Of a stretch of 64,000 nt of DNA, positions 17,608 to 26,257 are shown in pieces. The DNA is taken from contig NZ_CP059576.1 of NCBI RefSeq assembly GCF_014109825.1, positions 3,517,501 through 3,581,500 on the forward strand, read 5' to 3'. Origin of the DNA: Legionella sp. PC997 (lineage in GTDB: Bacteria; Pseudomonadota; Gammaproteobacteria; Legionellales; Legionellaceae). The position numbers were made by a program, and so were the translations under genes. The first letter of the stretch is position 1. The number at the start of each line of letters is the position of its first letter. The notes under the pieces were generated by a model. It worked only from the letters and a program-made list of their open reading frames with translations, ran no database searches and was not told the DNA's origin.

Positions 17608-18689
17608 CACCAGATAACCAAACGCCTGAGGGTGTAGGCAACAGAATTAAAGTGGCTAAAAAAGAAAGTCATACGAAATGGAAGGATAGAATTTTATGGA
17701 TTGGTATGATTGCGCTGTGCGCTGCAATTGCCTTAAGCGGCTTTTTGCCTAAATCACATAGTTCTGAAGCCTTAGAGGAACGAGAAAAGCAAAACTCAGC
17801 GTATGCGTTGAACCAAAATCTTGAGTTAATCGCTTCATTAAAAGAACAAAATAAATCGCAAAGCGGCTATCAAGGAGGCAACCCCAATTACCCACCAAAA
17901 CTTCGCAGCACTCATCAAACTACGGTATCCAAAGAAACCTTAGCTAGAATGAATGCACCGTCTACCTTTTTTAATACCAATGGTACTGAATCCTCAACCA
18001 GTTCCGCAAAAAGCTCTAAAGAGCAAACCAAGACCTTAACAGGAAAGGATGCGAACTCCCAGTTTTTAAATCAGCAAAGCGACATTACCACCGTCTTTGC
18101 CAAGCGTTTGCCACATCCCAACTGGACAGTCCCTGCTGGAGAAATGATTCCGGCAAACTTGGAAACAGCCATTAACGCAGAGTTAGCGGGCATGGTCAAA
18201 GCCATCACAACCCAAAATATTTATTCCTTATCCGGTCATCGCTTATTACTTCCCAAAGGCTCGTCAGTTATTGGCCAATTTAATACGGCCATTACCCAAG
18301 GACAACGCCGTATCTTTATCGTCTGGAATCAAATCCAACTCACTGATGGGGTTAAAGTTACCTTAAACAGCCCGGGAAGTGATGCTATAGGGCGCTCAGG
18401 AGTAGCTGCGGATTACGTTGACCGCCATTTCTTTGAGCGTTTTGGTAGTGGGGCTTTGCTCTCTGTCTTAGGCGCTTTTTCCGCAACAGGCGGCGTTAAT
18501 GGGCAGGATGAATATAACTCCATGTCACAGTACCGCATGAATGTTGCAGGCTCTTTCCAACAAGCAGCGAATCAAACATTGCAACAAGACATGCAACAAA
18601 ATACCACCCTACAAACCAATCAAGGGGCTGAGATTAAAATCTTTGTTGCCCACGATTTGGATTTTTACCGTGTTGCAGGAACTCATTAA
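17604..18689 (+). CDS. virB10: T4SS core scaffold, VirB10-like
   Basis: At 361 residues it shows the VirB10 layout. A short cytoplasmic tail is followed by a membrane span at about residues 31-48 (LWIGMIALCAAIALSGFL), a Gln/Ser/Pro-rich periplasmic linker, and the TrbI domain starting near WTVPAGEMIPANLETAINAELAG. Conserved parts include LPKGSSVIGQF, RIFIVWNQIQL and the antenna region FGSGALLSVLGAFSA. VirB10 spans both membranes and passes the ATP-energy signal to the outer-membrane pore. A 1-base gap separates it from virB11. Confidence 0.93.
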   Translation: MTPDNQTPEGVGNRIKVAKKESHTKWKDRILWIGMIALCAAIALSGFLPKSHSSEALEEREKQNSAYALNQNLELIASLKEQNKSQSGYQGGNPNYPPKLRSTHQTTVSKETLARMNAPSTFFNTNGTESSTSSAKSSKEQTKTLTGKDANSQFLNQQSDITTVFAKRLPHPNWTVPAGEMIPANLETAINAELAGMVKAITTQNIYSLSGHRLLLPKGSSVIGQFNTAITQGQRRIFIVWNQIQLTDGVKVTLNSPGSDAIGRSGVAADYVDRHFFERFGSGALLSVLGAFSATGGVNGQDEYNSMSQYRMNVAGSFQQAANQTLQQDMQQNTTLQTNQGAEIKIFVAHDLDFYRVAGTH

Positions 18690-18690
18690 T

Positions 18691-19692
18691 ATGAATGCAC
18701 CCAAAGCACAGTATTCGCCCGGGTCAACCGGGCTTTTAGCGCCCCTCTATGAGTTCTTAAGCGATACTCAGGTTTCTGAGGTCTTAGTGAATAAACCTCA
18801 AGAGGTTTATATAGAGCGTGCCGGAGTTTTAGAGCGGTTTGATGTGCCTGTTCTTACCACCTCCTATCTACGCCGTTTATTTGCGTTAATTGCTAATGAA
18901 AACAAACAGACCCTATCAGACAGTTCGCCCCTTCTGTCTGGTAACTTAAAAGATGGCTCGCGGGTGCAATTGGTGATTCCACCTGCCTCTCTTTATGAAA
19001 CACTGTCAATACGAAAATTTACTTTAAAACAGGTACGCTTTAGTGAATACAACGAGCAAGGCTTTTTCTCTCATGCACAAGGAGTGGGCTTGGATGAGTC
19101 CATACAGACCTATGAAGAGCATTGCCTTCGAGGGTTATATGGAACTAAAAATTGGCCTGAGTTTATTCGTGAAGCCATTATCCATAAAAAAAATATCATT
19201 ATTTCAGGAGGAACCTCCTCAGGAAAAACCACCTTCTTAAACAGTTGCTTAAGCGAAATTCCTTTGGATGAGCGGCTTATTACCCTTGAAGACACCTATG
19301 AAATAGACAGCCCCCATCCCAATCAAGTAAGACTCAAAGCATTAAAGCAAACAGGTGACGCAACACCACGTTTAAGCATGCAAGATTTAGTGCAAGCCAC
19401 CTTAAGGCTAAGACCTGATCGCATTATCATGGGAGAAATCAGAGGCAAAGAGATTTTTGATTTTGTTTCCGCCTGCTCCACAGGACATAGCGGTTCCATA
19501 GCCACCATTCATGCGAACAATCCCAAGGTTGCTTTCATGCGCATGGCGCAACTGTATAAATTAAATCAAGTTGCTGGGATGCTAGAGGCCGACATTTACG
19601 CAGTACTTCATGAAGCAATAGACATCGTAGTGCAACTACAAAAAACAGCCTCAGGCAGACGTTTAGTGGAGGTGTATTATAAACACGCATAA
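18691..19692 (+). CDS. virB11: T4SS traffic ATPase, VirB11-like
   Basis: The start chosen is the ATG at 18691, just after the virB10 stop; the frame is open to 18541, but that portion is inside virB10. The 333-residue hexameric ATPase has Walker A GGTSSGKT at 173-180, the Asp box LITLEDTYEID, Walker B-like RIIMGEIRGKE and the His box STGHSGSIATIHAN. All catalytic elements are present. It switches the system between pilus assembly and DNA transfer together with VirD4. Its last 14 bases probably overlap virD4, whose start is unusual. Confidence 0.95.
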   Translation: MNAPKAQYSPGSTGLLAPLYEFLSDTQVSEVLVNKPQEVYIERAGVLERFDVPVLTTSYLRRLFALIANENKQTLSDSSPLLSGNLKDGSRVQLVIPPASLYETLSIRKFTLKQVRFSEYNEQGFFSHAQGVGLDESIQTYEEHCLRGLYGTKNWPEFIREAIIHKKNIIISGGTSSGKTTFLNSCLSEIPLDERLITLEDTYEIDSPHPNQVRLKALKQTGDATPRLSMQDLVQATLRLRPDRIIMGEIRGKEIFDFVSACSTGHSGSIATIHANNPKVAFMRMAQLYKLNQVAGMLEADIYAVLHEAIDIVVQLQKTASGRRLVEVYYKHA

Positions 19693-21589
19693 TCAAAAAG
19701 TAGCATTCCTACTCATTTTCATCATCATAGCCCAGATAACGAGTCAAACCGCTTTAGTTCTGACGGGAGTATTCGCCTTTGCTACTCCTTGGGTGATACC
19801 CGATTTAATTCATCATGGCTTTCTAGGTGAGTTAGGTATTGCCTTATGTCTTAGTGCCTCAATGGCACTGTGTTGTATTGGTTATCTCACCAAAGGGCTA
19901 TATCGCTATTTGGCATCCATAAGCGCGATTGGCTTAGTCCTTAGTCTCGGACTGTTTTTACTAGGATACTGTGTTTTTAGCTGGTTTTACCTTAATGAGT
20001 TACAGCCCCTGTCAGGGCTTTTGAATTTAGCATGGCAACGCCACCAAGAGAACACGCTCTGGCTGGATTTTTTAAAAACTGAAGGCGGTGTCTTTCTGGT
20101 TAGCCTCATCGCACTGACCCTTTTTTTATTTCAACGATTCAGACCGGAAAATAAAGTACTAGGTAATGCCCACTTCGCCAATGGTATTGAAGTCAATAAA
20201 GCCTCGTTTTTTAAATCTGAGGAGCAAAGCATCATTATTGGTAAAAAATACGGAGCACCTCTTTATTCAAATGGCTTTGAGCATGTTTTAGTATTTGCGC
20301 CAACAGGTAGCGGTAAAACACGTAGTATTGGTATACCTAATCTGTTTAATTACCCCTACTCGGTAGTCTGTAATGACGTGAAACTCACCTTGTTTAAAGC
20401 AACCTCTGGCTATAGGCAGCAAGTATTAGGTCAAAAATGTTATTGCTGGGCACCCGCTAACGAAACACGATTAACTCATGCTTATAATCCTTTATCCTTA
20501 ATCTCTAGTGATAAAGTCCAGCGTCTTACAGATATTCAGCGAATAGCACACATTTTAATTCCAGATAATAAAAAAGCTGACCCTATTTGGCAGCAAGCCT
20601 CACGAAAACTATTTAAAGTAGCTGTTCTATACTTACTCGATACACCAGAGCGCCCCACCACCTTAGGTGAAATTAACCGTCTCATCAAACAAGCAGGATT
20701 TGATGATTGGCTTGCATTGCAACTGGAAGAAACAGAGCATCTCGATCCAGAATTTTACCGCAACGGCTATTCCTACCTGAATAATCATGAAAAAACCAGA
20801 AGCTCTATTTTGGAAACATTTTCAGGTTATTTTGAATTATTTGACGACCCGACTATTGATGCAGCAACCCGACATTCTGACTTCGATTTGCGTACTCTTC
20901 GCAGCACACCCATGACTATTTATGTGGGGTTTACTGACGATGATATGGAGCGACTCTCGCCTTTACTTACCTTATTTTGGCAACAACTCATTTCAGTGAT
21001 GATTAAAGAAATCCCTGATCCAATAAAAGAGCCTTATCCGTTATTATGCCTGATTGATGAATTCTCCTCTTTAGGACGAATTGAACGACTAAGACGCTCG
21101 CTGAAATTACTTCGTGAATACCGTGTACGCTGTGTCTTGATGATGCAATACATCGCACAAACCTACGAGCAATACTCCCAAGATGAAGCCAAAGCTTTTA
21201 CCAACATCAAAACTAAAATCGCCTTTGCAACTGAAGACATTCAAGATGCAGAATACGTCAGTAAATTACTGGGAACCCGCACGGTTCGAGTCGCAGCAGG
21301 TTCTTCAAGCACCCAACATCATGGTTATTCTGAATCTAAAAGTTACAATTATCAGGCTATTCCTCTACTGCGCCCCGATGAGGTGATGCGTTTGCCAGAG
21401 CATCAAATACTGATTATGCGCACCGGACATCCACCAGTAAAAGCAAGGCAATTCATTTGGTATCAAGACCCGTTCATGAAACAACAGACTTATAACGTAG
21501 TAGCAGTGCCTATGCAGGCAATTCAGCATTATCCCTTTATTCGACCCATAACCGTTAATTCATCCTTTTTGGAGGCATTAGAAACCTAA
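19679..21589 (+). CDS. virD4: T4SS coupling protein, VirD4/TraG-like, with unusual start
   Basis: This coupling protein brings the relaxase-DNA complex to the channel. Walker A is APTGSGKT and Walker B is LCLIDEFSSLGR; both are intact, and the C-terminus LPEHQILIMRTGHPPVKA is typical. The first standard start is the GTG at 19793, but that would remove the first of the membrane spans that anchor VirD4. The frame is open back to 19667 and encodes NTHNQKVAFLLIFIIIAQIT, a clear membrane helix. The best ribosome site, GGAGG at 19668-19672, points to ATA at 19679 (6 bases away) or ATT at 19676. I give the long form (636 residues); the exact start is uncertain. Confidence 0.88.
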   Translation: MNTHNQKVAFLLIFIIIAQITSQTALVLTGVFAFATPWVIPDLIHHGFLGELGIALCLSASMALCCIGYLTKGLYRYLASISAIGLVLSLGLFLLGYCVFSWFYLNELQPLSGLLNLAWQRHQENTLWLDFLKTEGGVFLVSLIALTLFLFQRFRPENKVLGNAHFANGIEVNKASFFKSEEQSIIIGKKYGAPLYSNGFEHVLVFAPTGSGKTRSIGIPNLFNYPYSVVCNDVKLTLFKATSGYRQQVLGQKCYCWAPANETRLTHAYNPLSLISSDKVQRLTDIQRIAHILIPDNKKADPIWQQASRKLFKVAVLYLLDTPERPTTLGEINRLIKQAGFDDWLALQLEETEHLDPEFYRNGYSYLNNHEKTRSSILETFSGYFELFDDPTIDAATRHSDFDLRTLRSTPMTIYVGFTDDDMERLSPLLTLFWQQLISVMIKEIPDPIKEPYPLLCLIDEFSSLGRIERLRRSLKLLREYRVRCVLMMQYIAQTYEQYSQDEAKAFTNIKTKIAFATEDIQDAEYVSKLLGTRTVRVAAGSSSTQHHGYSESKSYNYQAIPLLRPDEVMRLPEHQILIMRTGHPPVKARQFIWYQDPFMKQQTYNVVAVPMQAIQHYPFIRPITVNSSFLEALET

Positions 21590-22633
21590 ATGAAAAAAAC
21601 ACCCCGGCAACCTGATATGGATGAATGGTTGCTTGATTCGCTGCATGGAACGCACGATGGGGAGGAAGATGAGAATGAAGTACTCAAACCAGAACACTTT
21701 ATCAACTCATTAACCTACAATTACGTAAAACACCTACAACCTAAACAAAGAAAATGGTGGATTGAACATCACTTTCGTAAAGTGATGTCTCAATCCATTT
21801 GGCCGCGTATTTTAATCGCACGGTGTCGTGTGCTCATCACTCATGCCTTGCCCTTACTCGCAGATGGACATTGGGCTGTGAGGGATGTGATACTGAATTC
21901 CTTACGCGTGGTGATGCAATATCTAGGAATTCTTCTTCATAGCGTGAGGTTATTGATGAACCTTGCTTCAGTGGTCACACCTTTATGCAACGAATCCCCA
22001 TCGTGGGATGGAGTCATGCACGCCCTATCAGATTCATGGTTTGAATTATTTATCGATACGCATAGCCTTACAACTGCCTTTTTGCCTGTTTCTTATTTAA
22101 AAACCAACTGTGCCTTTTCAGTGCTTGAGTTAGGCATGTTTATTCTTAGAGGCTGGCTTGAATTGTCGAAACTGGAAGAATTTAAACAGTCATTTAAAGG
22201 CCAATTAACCAACCATACGATGTCTGAAGCCCGTGCACTTGAACTTAATAAGGCCGAAGCTCATGCCACAGCCCTGTATAACTACCAATATAAAAAGCTA
22301 ATACTTAATATCACAGTGTTGTCATTATCACTATCACTGTTCATCTTTAAATCATTTGTCTTACCTTCATTATCATTAGCTCTGGTTAGCAATCCAGTAA
22401 CCCCTTTAATTTTTGCCATTGTGGCTTTATCCCTTTCTCTAGCCAATCATTATTTAGGTCAATACATAGATAATGAAAAACCTAAAGTTAAGATGAGCCA
22501 ATTGTCAGGTCGAGTATCATTTTTTAAAGAGAATGCCCCTGCTCCTTCAAAGACACAGCATGTTTGTGAATCGCCTTCGCAATCTTTGGAAGAGTCTTTT
22601 GTAAGAAGCTCACCAATTGTTTGTTCGTCATAA
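21590..22633 (+). CDS. ICE membrane protein related to the chromosomal protein at 35761-37065
   Basis: The 347-residue protein directly follows virD4 with no gap. It has an acidic N-terminus, an amphipathic middle and two strong membrane spans near residues 240-300 (NITVLSLSLSLFIFKSFVL and TPLIFAIVALSLSLANHYL). I do not recognise a named family. Its C-terminal two thirds align by eye with the chromosomal 434-residue protein encoded at 35761-37065 (minus strand). Shared blocks are WFEL..D, LEL.KL.E, NP..PLI.A and a final FF before a basic tail. Its last 110 bases overlap the 3' end of the relaxase gene on the other strand. Position suggests a transfer-associated function, but none can be named. 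Confidence 0.75.
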   Translation: MKKTPRQPDMDEWLLDSLHGTHDGEEDENEVLKPEHFINSLTYNYVKHLQPKQRKWWIEHHFRKVMSQSIWPRILIARCRVLITHALPLLADGHWAVRDVILNSLRVVMQYLGILLHSVRLLMNLASVVTPLCNESPSWDGVMHALSDSWFELFIDTHSLTTAFLPVSYLKTNCAFSVLELGMFILRGWLELSKLEEFKQSFKGQLTNHTMSEARALELNKAEAHATALYNYQYKKLILNITVLSLSLSLFIFKSFVLPSLSLALVSNPVTPLIFAIVALSLSLANHYLGQYIDNEKPKVKMSQLSGRVSFFKENAPAPSKTQHVCESPSQSLEESFVRSSPIVCSS

Positions 22634-25541
22634 TGGCTGCGGCAGTCTCACGTAACTGTTTACGGTGTTGCTCGCCTGCATAGCTCTGTGCTTTAGCGCA
22701 TTGCGTATTTAATCGTTCGTACTGCGCTAAAACCGGATACTCCTTGCGGAGATTTTGCCAGATTTTTTCTTGTTGGAGTTGCTGGGCTTGTTTGATTATG
22801 GTGATGAGCAGCTCGGGAGACTTATTATAAGCTTTAGCTACAGAATTAAGGTGATAGCGGTCTTTGTGAATATCAATTTGAGCTACTCGTTCAGCCAGAT
22901 TCTCTGGGAGGCGCTCTCCCATAGGCACTTGTGCCAGAGTTGTTAGGGATTGATAGCGTTCGTAACGTTGGGCATAGGATTTAACTGCCTCCAATCCTTT
23001 AGTAATACCAGTCAGCCCCTTTTGCTCACTCATAATTTGAGCAGCACGCTTGTCTCGCTCAAGGCTTTGCATATACAACGCTTCAAAACGAGGATGTTCT
23101 GATTGCTTTACTCCTCGAAGAGTGGCTTCTTTTTCAACCCGTTTAAGTTGCTTTCGTAACTCGGCTGCCTCATCCAGTAGTTGTGCCATTTTATGGCCAA
23201 GAGTTCGGTTTTGCTGATGCTGCTTACTCTGAGCATTTAATTTTTGCGTATTGAGATAACCTTCATAATTCACGATGTAATTCCATTTATCTTTAATCAA
23301 ATGAGCGGCTTTTGTCAGACTATTAATCGCTTTACCAATGAGACTATCCGGCTCAAATCCCGCGCGCATCGCAAAATCTAAAGGCCAGTCAATCACATTA
23401 TCCTTAATCGTACTGCGTGATAGCGTTTTAATAAGCGCATTTAAATCAGAATGATGATGCTTACTGGTATAAAGATTTAAAGAGTCCCTATGCCGTGTCA
23501 TCGCAACAAAAGCCAAATTCCTATCCCAATAAGGACTATCAATAAACACACTGGCTTGGTTAATGGTCATCCCTTGAGATTTGTGAACTGTTAATGCATA
23601 GCCATAATCAATAAAGGCATAAGTTTTAGGGATTACGACCTTCTCACCGCTATCAAGCGTTGCATGTAACTCATTCGCATTGATATGCATGATGGTTGCC
23701 AGTTCTCCATTCCGAACGCCTAATTGCTTGTGGTTTTGACGAAACAGAATTCGCTCACCTAAAGCCAGTTGTATTTTTTGCGCACCATTTTGCGACTGAT
23801 ACTCATACTGCTCTCTCTGAACAAGTCCTTGCTCTTGAAGCACAGAACGCGCTTTAAGATTAAGCAACTCCACTGAAGCCTTAGTAAAAGCCAGAATAAT
23901 GTGTTCTTTAACGGATTCGGCGGTTTGGTTCTGCTGCCATTGATTAATAAGAGCATTTGCTGCTTCACCACACTCATCAGCAAAATGAATAGCCCCTTTT
24001 GACGAATAGTGATTCACTGCATCAGCCACTTGCCCATGAGCCAGAGCAAGACTTGCCTGTCTATCGTTCAGATCTCGTTGTCTTTTAATTTGTTCCAATT
24101 CAATATAACCAATTCGCGCGGCAATCCCTCTGAAAATTTCCCCTTTATTGATTGGCTTTAACTGATCCGGATCCCCCACTAAAATAATCTTAGCCCCAGC
24201 TTTGTTTACTGACTCCAAAAGGTATTCCATATTTGAAACATCAACCATTCCAGCCTCATCAACCACTAAGATATGATCTTTAGTTAATGTGATTTGGTTA
24301 TTACGTAACCGATAAATAAGCGATGCGATGGTAGACGAAGGAATACCCGTTTCTGCTTGTAATGCTTTTGCGACTTTACCTGATAAAGATGTTCCTAGTA
24401 TTTGGTAGTTAATCGACTCATAGTGCTCTTTGAGCGGCTTTAATAAATAGCTTTTACCTACCCCAGGGCGTCCAATTAATACGTTGATATCGCATCCTTT
24501 AGTAATATAATTCATTGCCTCAGCTTGCTCATCGTTTAACTGATAGCCTTGAATCAAACCATCTAGTGAGGCATTACTCACATGAGTAAATCGCGTATAC
24601 AATTGTTCTACATGATTTAATAAATTCCCCTCCCTCATGTAATGCTCTTGAGTCGTATAGGAATCAATACCTCGCTCATTTTTACCTAAATGAACCACGC
24701 TATGATGCGCCAAAGTCTGGGCTACTGAATTTAAATACTCATTGCTATGCTGGGCATGATCAAAGGTTTTAAATACCAAACGCTCAATATCACGCCGCGT
24801 AAACACGCTATGCGTTTGCATTATTTTTTGAAGAAACACTTCAGGGTTAGAAAGCGCAATCTCAGCACGTGCGTATTTAATTAATTGGTTTTCTTCCGCT
24901 TTATAATGCTCTGCATCATTGCGAAATCGACCCGCATGCCTCTCACTAAGGATGTGGTTTAAATCCACTGATAAATCGAGTTGATGTTCTATGAAATAAT
25001 TATTTTGACATTCTCGCCAACGCTCACCCCAATAATCATGCTCCACTATAAATCGCTTGGCAAAGACAGGATTTAAATCACGTGCTTTATAATGTGAAAA
25101 TTTATTATGTTCCAGTCGTCTTGTAGTCGTCAGAATATGTGCATGCGGATTGCCATCTCCATGATCATGAATCGCAAAATCCACAGGCAAGCCTTGCTCA
25201 ACAAAATAAGTCATTGCAAAGCGTTTTGTTAATTCGATGTGGTGCTCAGTCGATAGCTCTTTAGGTAACGCTAAAACAATGTCCTTACAAATCTGAGCAT
25301 CGCCTCGCCTCTCAGCCCCCTCCACCTGATTCCATAAGAATTCACGATCTTTATACTCAAGAGCACTGCCATCAGGCAAAAGAATTTCTGAGAAAACAAT
25401 ATCGCCGCGTTTAGAGTAATCGTAAGTAATGCCTGTGCGTTGATCATAAAGTTTGGATGCGGTTCTGTAGCTGCTGGCAGCAAGTGCACTATGGCCTTTC
25501 GCACGCGAATGAATCGAGACTTGAGCAAAAGCGATGGCCAT
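22524..25541 (-). CDS. traA: Relaxase-helicase, MobA/TraA type (MOBQ)
   Basis: The 1005-residue protein starts IAFAQVSIHSRAKGHSALAASSYR, the MobA/MobL N-terminus with the candidate catalytic tyrosine Y25. The metal-binding histidine motif HDHGDGNPHAHI is at residues 125-136. A RecD/TraI-like helicase follows, with Walker A GRPGVGKS at 357-364, a VVDEAGMVD box and a late YALTVHKSQGMT motif. The C-terminal 250 residues are coiled-coil. It nicks oriT, stays attached to the 5' end and unwinds the strand for transfer. It points away from the T4SS operon, and its start faces the probable oriT 100 bases away. Confidence 0.93.
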   Translation of the reverse strand: MAIAFAQVSIHSRAKGHSALAASSYRTASKLYDQRTGITYDYSKRGDIVFSEILLPDGSALEYKDREFLWNQVEGAERRGDAQICKDIVLALPKELSTEHHIELTKRFAMTYFVEQGLPVDFAIHDHGDGNPHAHILTTTRRLEHNKFSHYKARDLNPVFAKRFIVEHDYWGERWRECQNNYFIEHQLDLSVDLNHILSERHAGRFRNDAEHYKAEENQLIKYARAEIALSNPEVFLQKIMQTHSVFTRRDIERLVFKTFDHAQHSNEYLNSVAQTLAHHSVVHLGKNERGIDSYTTQEHYMREGNLLNHVEQLYTRFTHVSNASLDGLIQGYQLNDEQAEAMNYITKGCDINVLIGRPGVGKSYLLKPLKEHYESINYQILGTSLSGKVAKALQAETGIPSSTIASLIYRLRNNQITLTKDHILVVDEAGMVDVSNMEYLLESVNKAGAKIILVGDPDQLKPINKGEIFRGIAARIGYIELEQIKRQRDLNDRQASLALAHGQVADAVNHYSSKGAIHFADECGEAANALINQWQQNQTAESVKEHIILAFTKASVELLNLKARSVLQEQGLVQREQYEYQSQNGAQKIQLALGERILFRQNHKQLGVRNGELATIMHINANELHATLDSGEKVVIPKTYAFIDYGYALTVHKSQGMTINQASVFIDSPYWDRNLAFVAMTRHRDSLNLYTSKHHHSDLNALIKTLSRSTIKDNVIDWPLDFAMRAGFEPDSLIGKAINSLTKAAHLIKDKWNYIVNYEGYLNTQKLNAQSKQHQQNRTLGHKMAQLLDEAAELRKQLKRVEKEATLRGVKQSEHPRFEALYMQSLERDKRAAQIMSEQKGLTGITKGLEAVKSYAQRYERYQSLTTLAQVPMGERLPENLAERVAQIDIHKDRYHLNSVAKAYNKSPELLITIIKQAQQLQQEKIWQNLRKEYPVLAQYERLNTQCAKAQSYAGEQHRKQLRETAAAIMTNKQLVSFLQKTLPKIAKAIHKHAVSLKEQGHSL

Positions 25542-25640
25542 GAACCTTAATCCTTCATGCGCTGCTCCATCGTTGCTGTTTTCTAAATAAAATACCTATC
25601 CATTAGTGGTATTTCATCATTGTTTTTATGACTTTAGCAA

Positions 25641-25668
25641 ACATTCGAAAGAATGTATATTGCGCCCT
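25641..25668 (+). other. Probable origin of transfer (oriT) with MOBQ-like nick region
   Basis: A hairpin with arms ACATTC (25641-25646) and GAATGT (25651-25656), loop GAAA, is followed after 4 bases by TTGCGCCCT. This copies the layout of the RSF1010/R1162 oriT, as I recall it: a GAAA/CGAAG-looped inverted repeat followed by (A)TGCGCCCT, nicked between TGCG and CCCT. By analogy the nick would fall between 25664 and 25665 on the plus strand. The site lies between the divergent relaxase and TraC/TraD-like genes, the usual place. If correct, the cargo side enters the recipient first and the T4SS genes last. Confidence 0.72.
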
Positions 25669-25785
25669 TTCGTTTCACTTAGGGACTTTGAATTTCGCTG
25701 CGCTCAATTTATTGGTAAGACCTATTGCTTTTAGAGATCTGGCACTGTACGCTAAATCTGTTAACTCATTTGCGGAGAAATGATT

Positions 25786-25992
25786 ATGTCTACGAAGACA
25801 GTATCGCAAATGGAAGCAGTACTCTTGGATAGAATCGAAAAAGCTAAAATCAAGTTAGAGAAGTTACAACAAAAGCACAAACTTGAAATTGGTACTCTTG
25901 CCTACAAACATGGCCTTCATCAATTTAATATGCAACGATTAGAAGCAGCATTTTTGAGACTGGGCGAGGGGCTACGTAATGACAACACTTAA
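25786..25992 (+). CDS. Small TraC/MobC-like mobilisation accessory protein
   Basis: Of two nearby ATGs (25780, 25786), the second is 8 bases from GGAG and is preferred, giving 68 residues. The protein is highly charged and helical (LLDRIEKAKIKLEKLQQKHKLEIGTLAYKHGLHQFNMQRLEAAFLRL). Such short basic proteins beside MobQ-type relaxases help them bind oriT. The IGTLAYKHGLHQFN part echoes the IELGGLVIKSGMGGYD motif of the next gene, so the two may be distant relatives. It overlaps the next gene by 14 bases. Confidence 0.65.
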   Translation: MSTKTVSQMEAVLLDRIEKAKIKLEKLQQKHKLEIGTLAYKHGLHQFNMQRLEAAFLRLGEGLRNDNT

Positions 25993-26248
25993 ACAAATTG
26001 ATAAAGAAAAACAACTTCTTGCTTGTTGCGAAAAATCACTGGCGCTGGAGAAATTGAAGAAACGCAAAGCTGATACTCGGCATAAAATTGAGTTGGGTGG
26101 TTTGGTGATTAAATCTGGAATGGGGGGTTATGATAAAGCTACAATTCTAGGAGCTTTAGATTACGCATTAAGCCTGATTGGACAAGATAAGAATTATGAA
26201 AATGAATTAACAGCAAAAGGAAACCATTTATTTTTAATCAACCAATGA
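25979..26248 (+). CDS. TraD-like conjugal transfer accessory protein
   Basis: The 89-residue protein has a charged helical N-terminus, then HKIELGGLVIKSGMGGYDKATILGALDYALSLIG. The LGGLV.K.G....D.A..LGAL pattern is the signature of the small TraD family (Ti-plasmid/MobQ type, not the F-plasmid coupling protein). The ATG follows a GAGG site inside the preceding gene. It should act with the relaxase at oriT. The next gene begins 9 bases later, so all may be co-transcribed. Confidence 0.8.
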   Translation: MTTLKQIDKEKQLLACCEKSLALEKLKKRKADTRHKIELGGLVIKSGMGGYDKATILGALDYALSLIGQDKNYENELTAKGNHLFLINQ

Positions 26249-26257
26249 TGAGGACTA

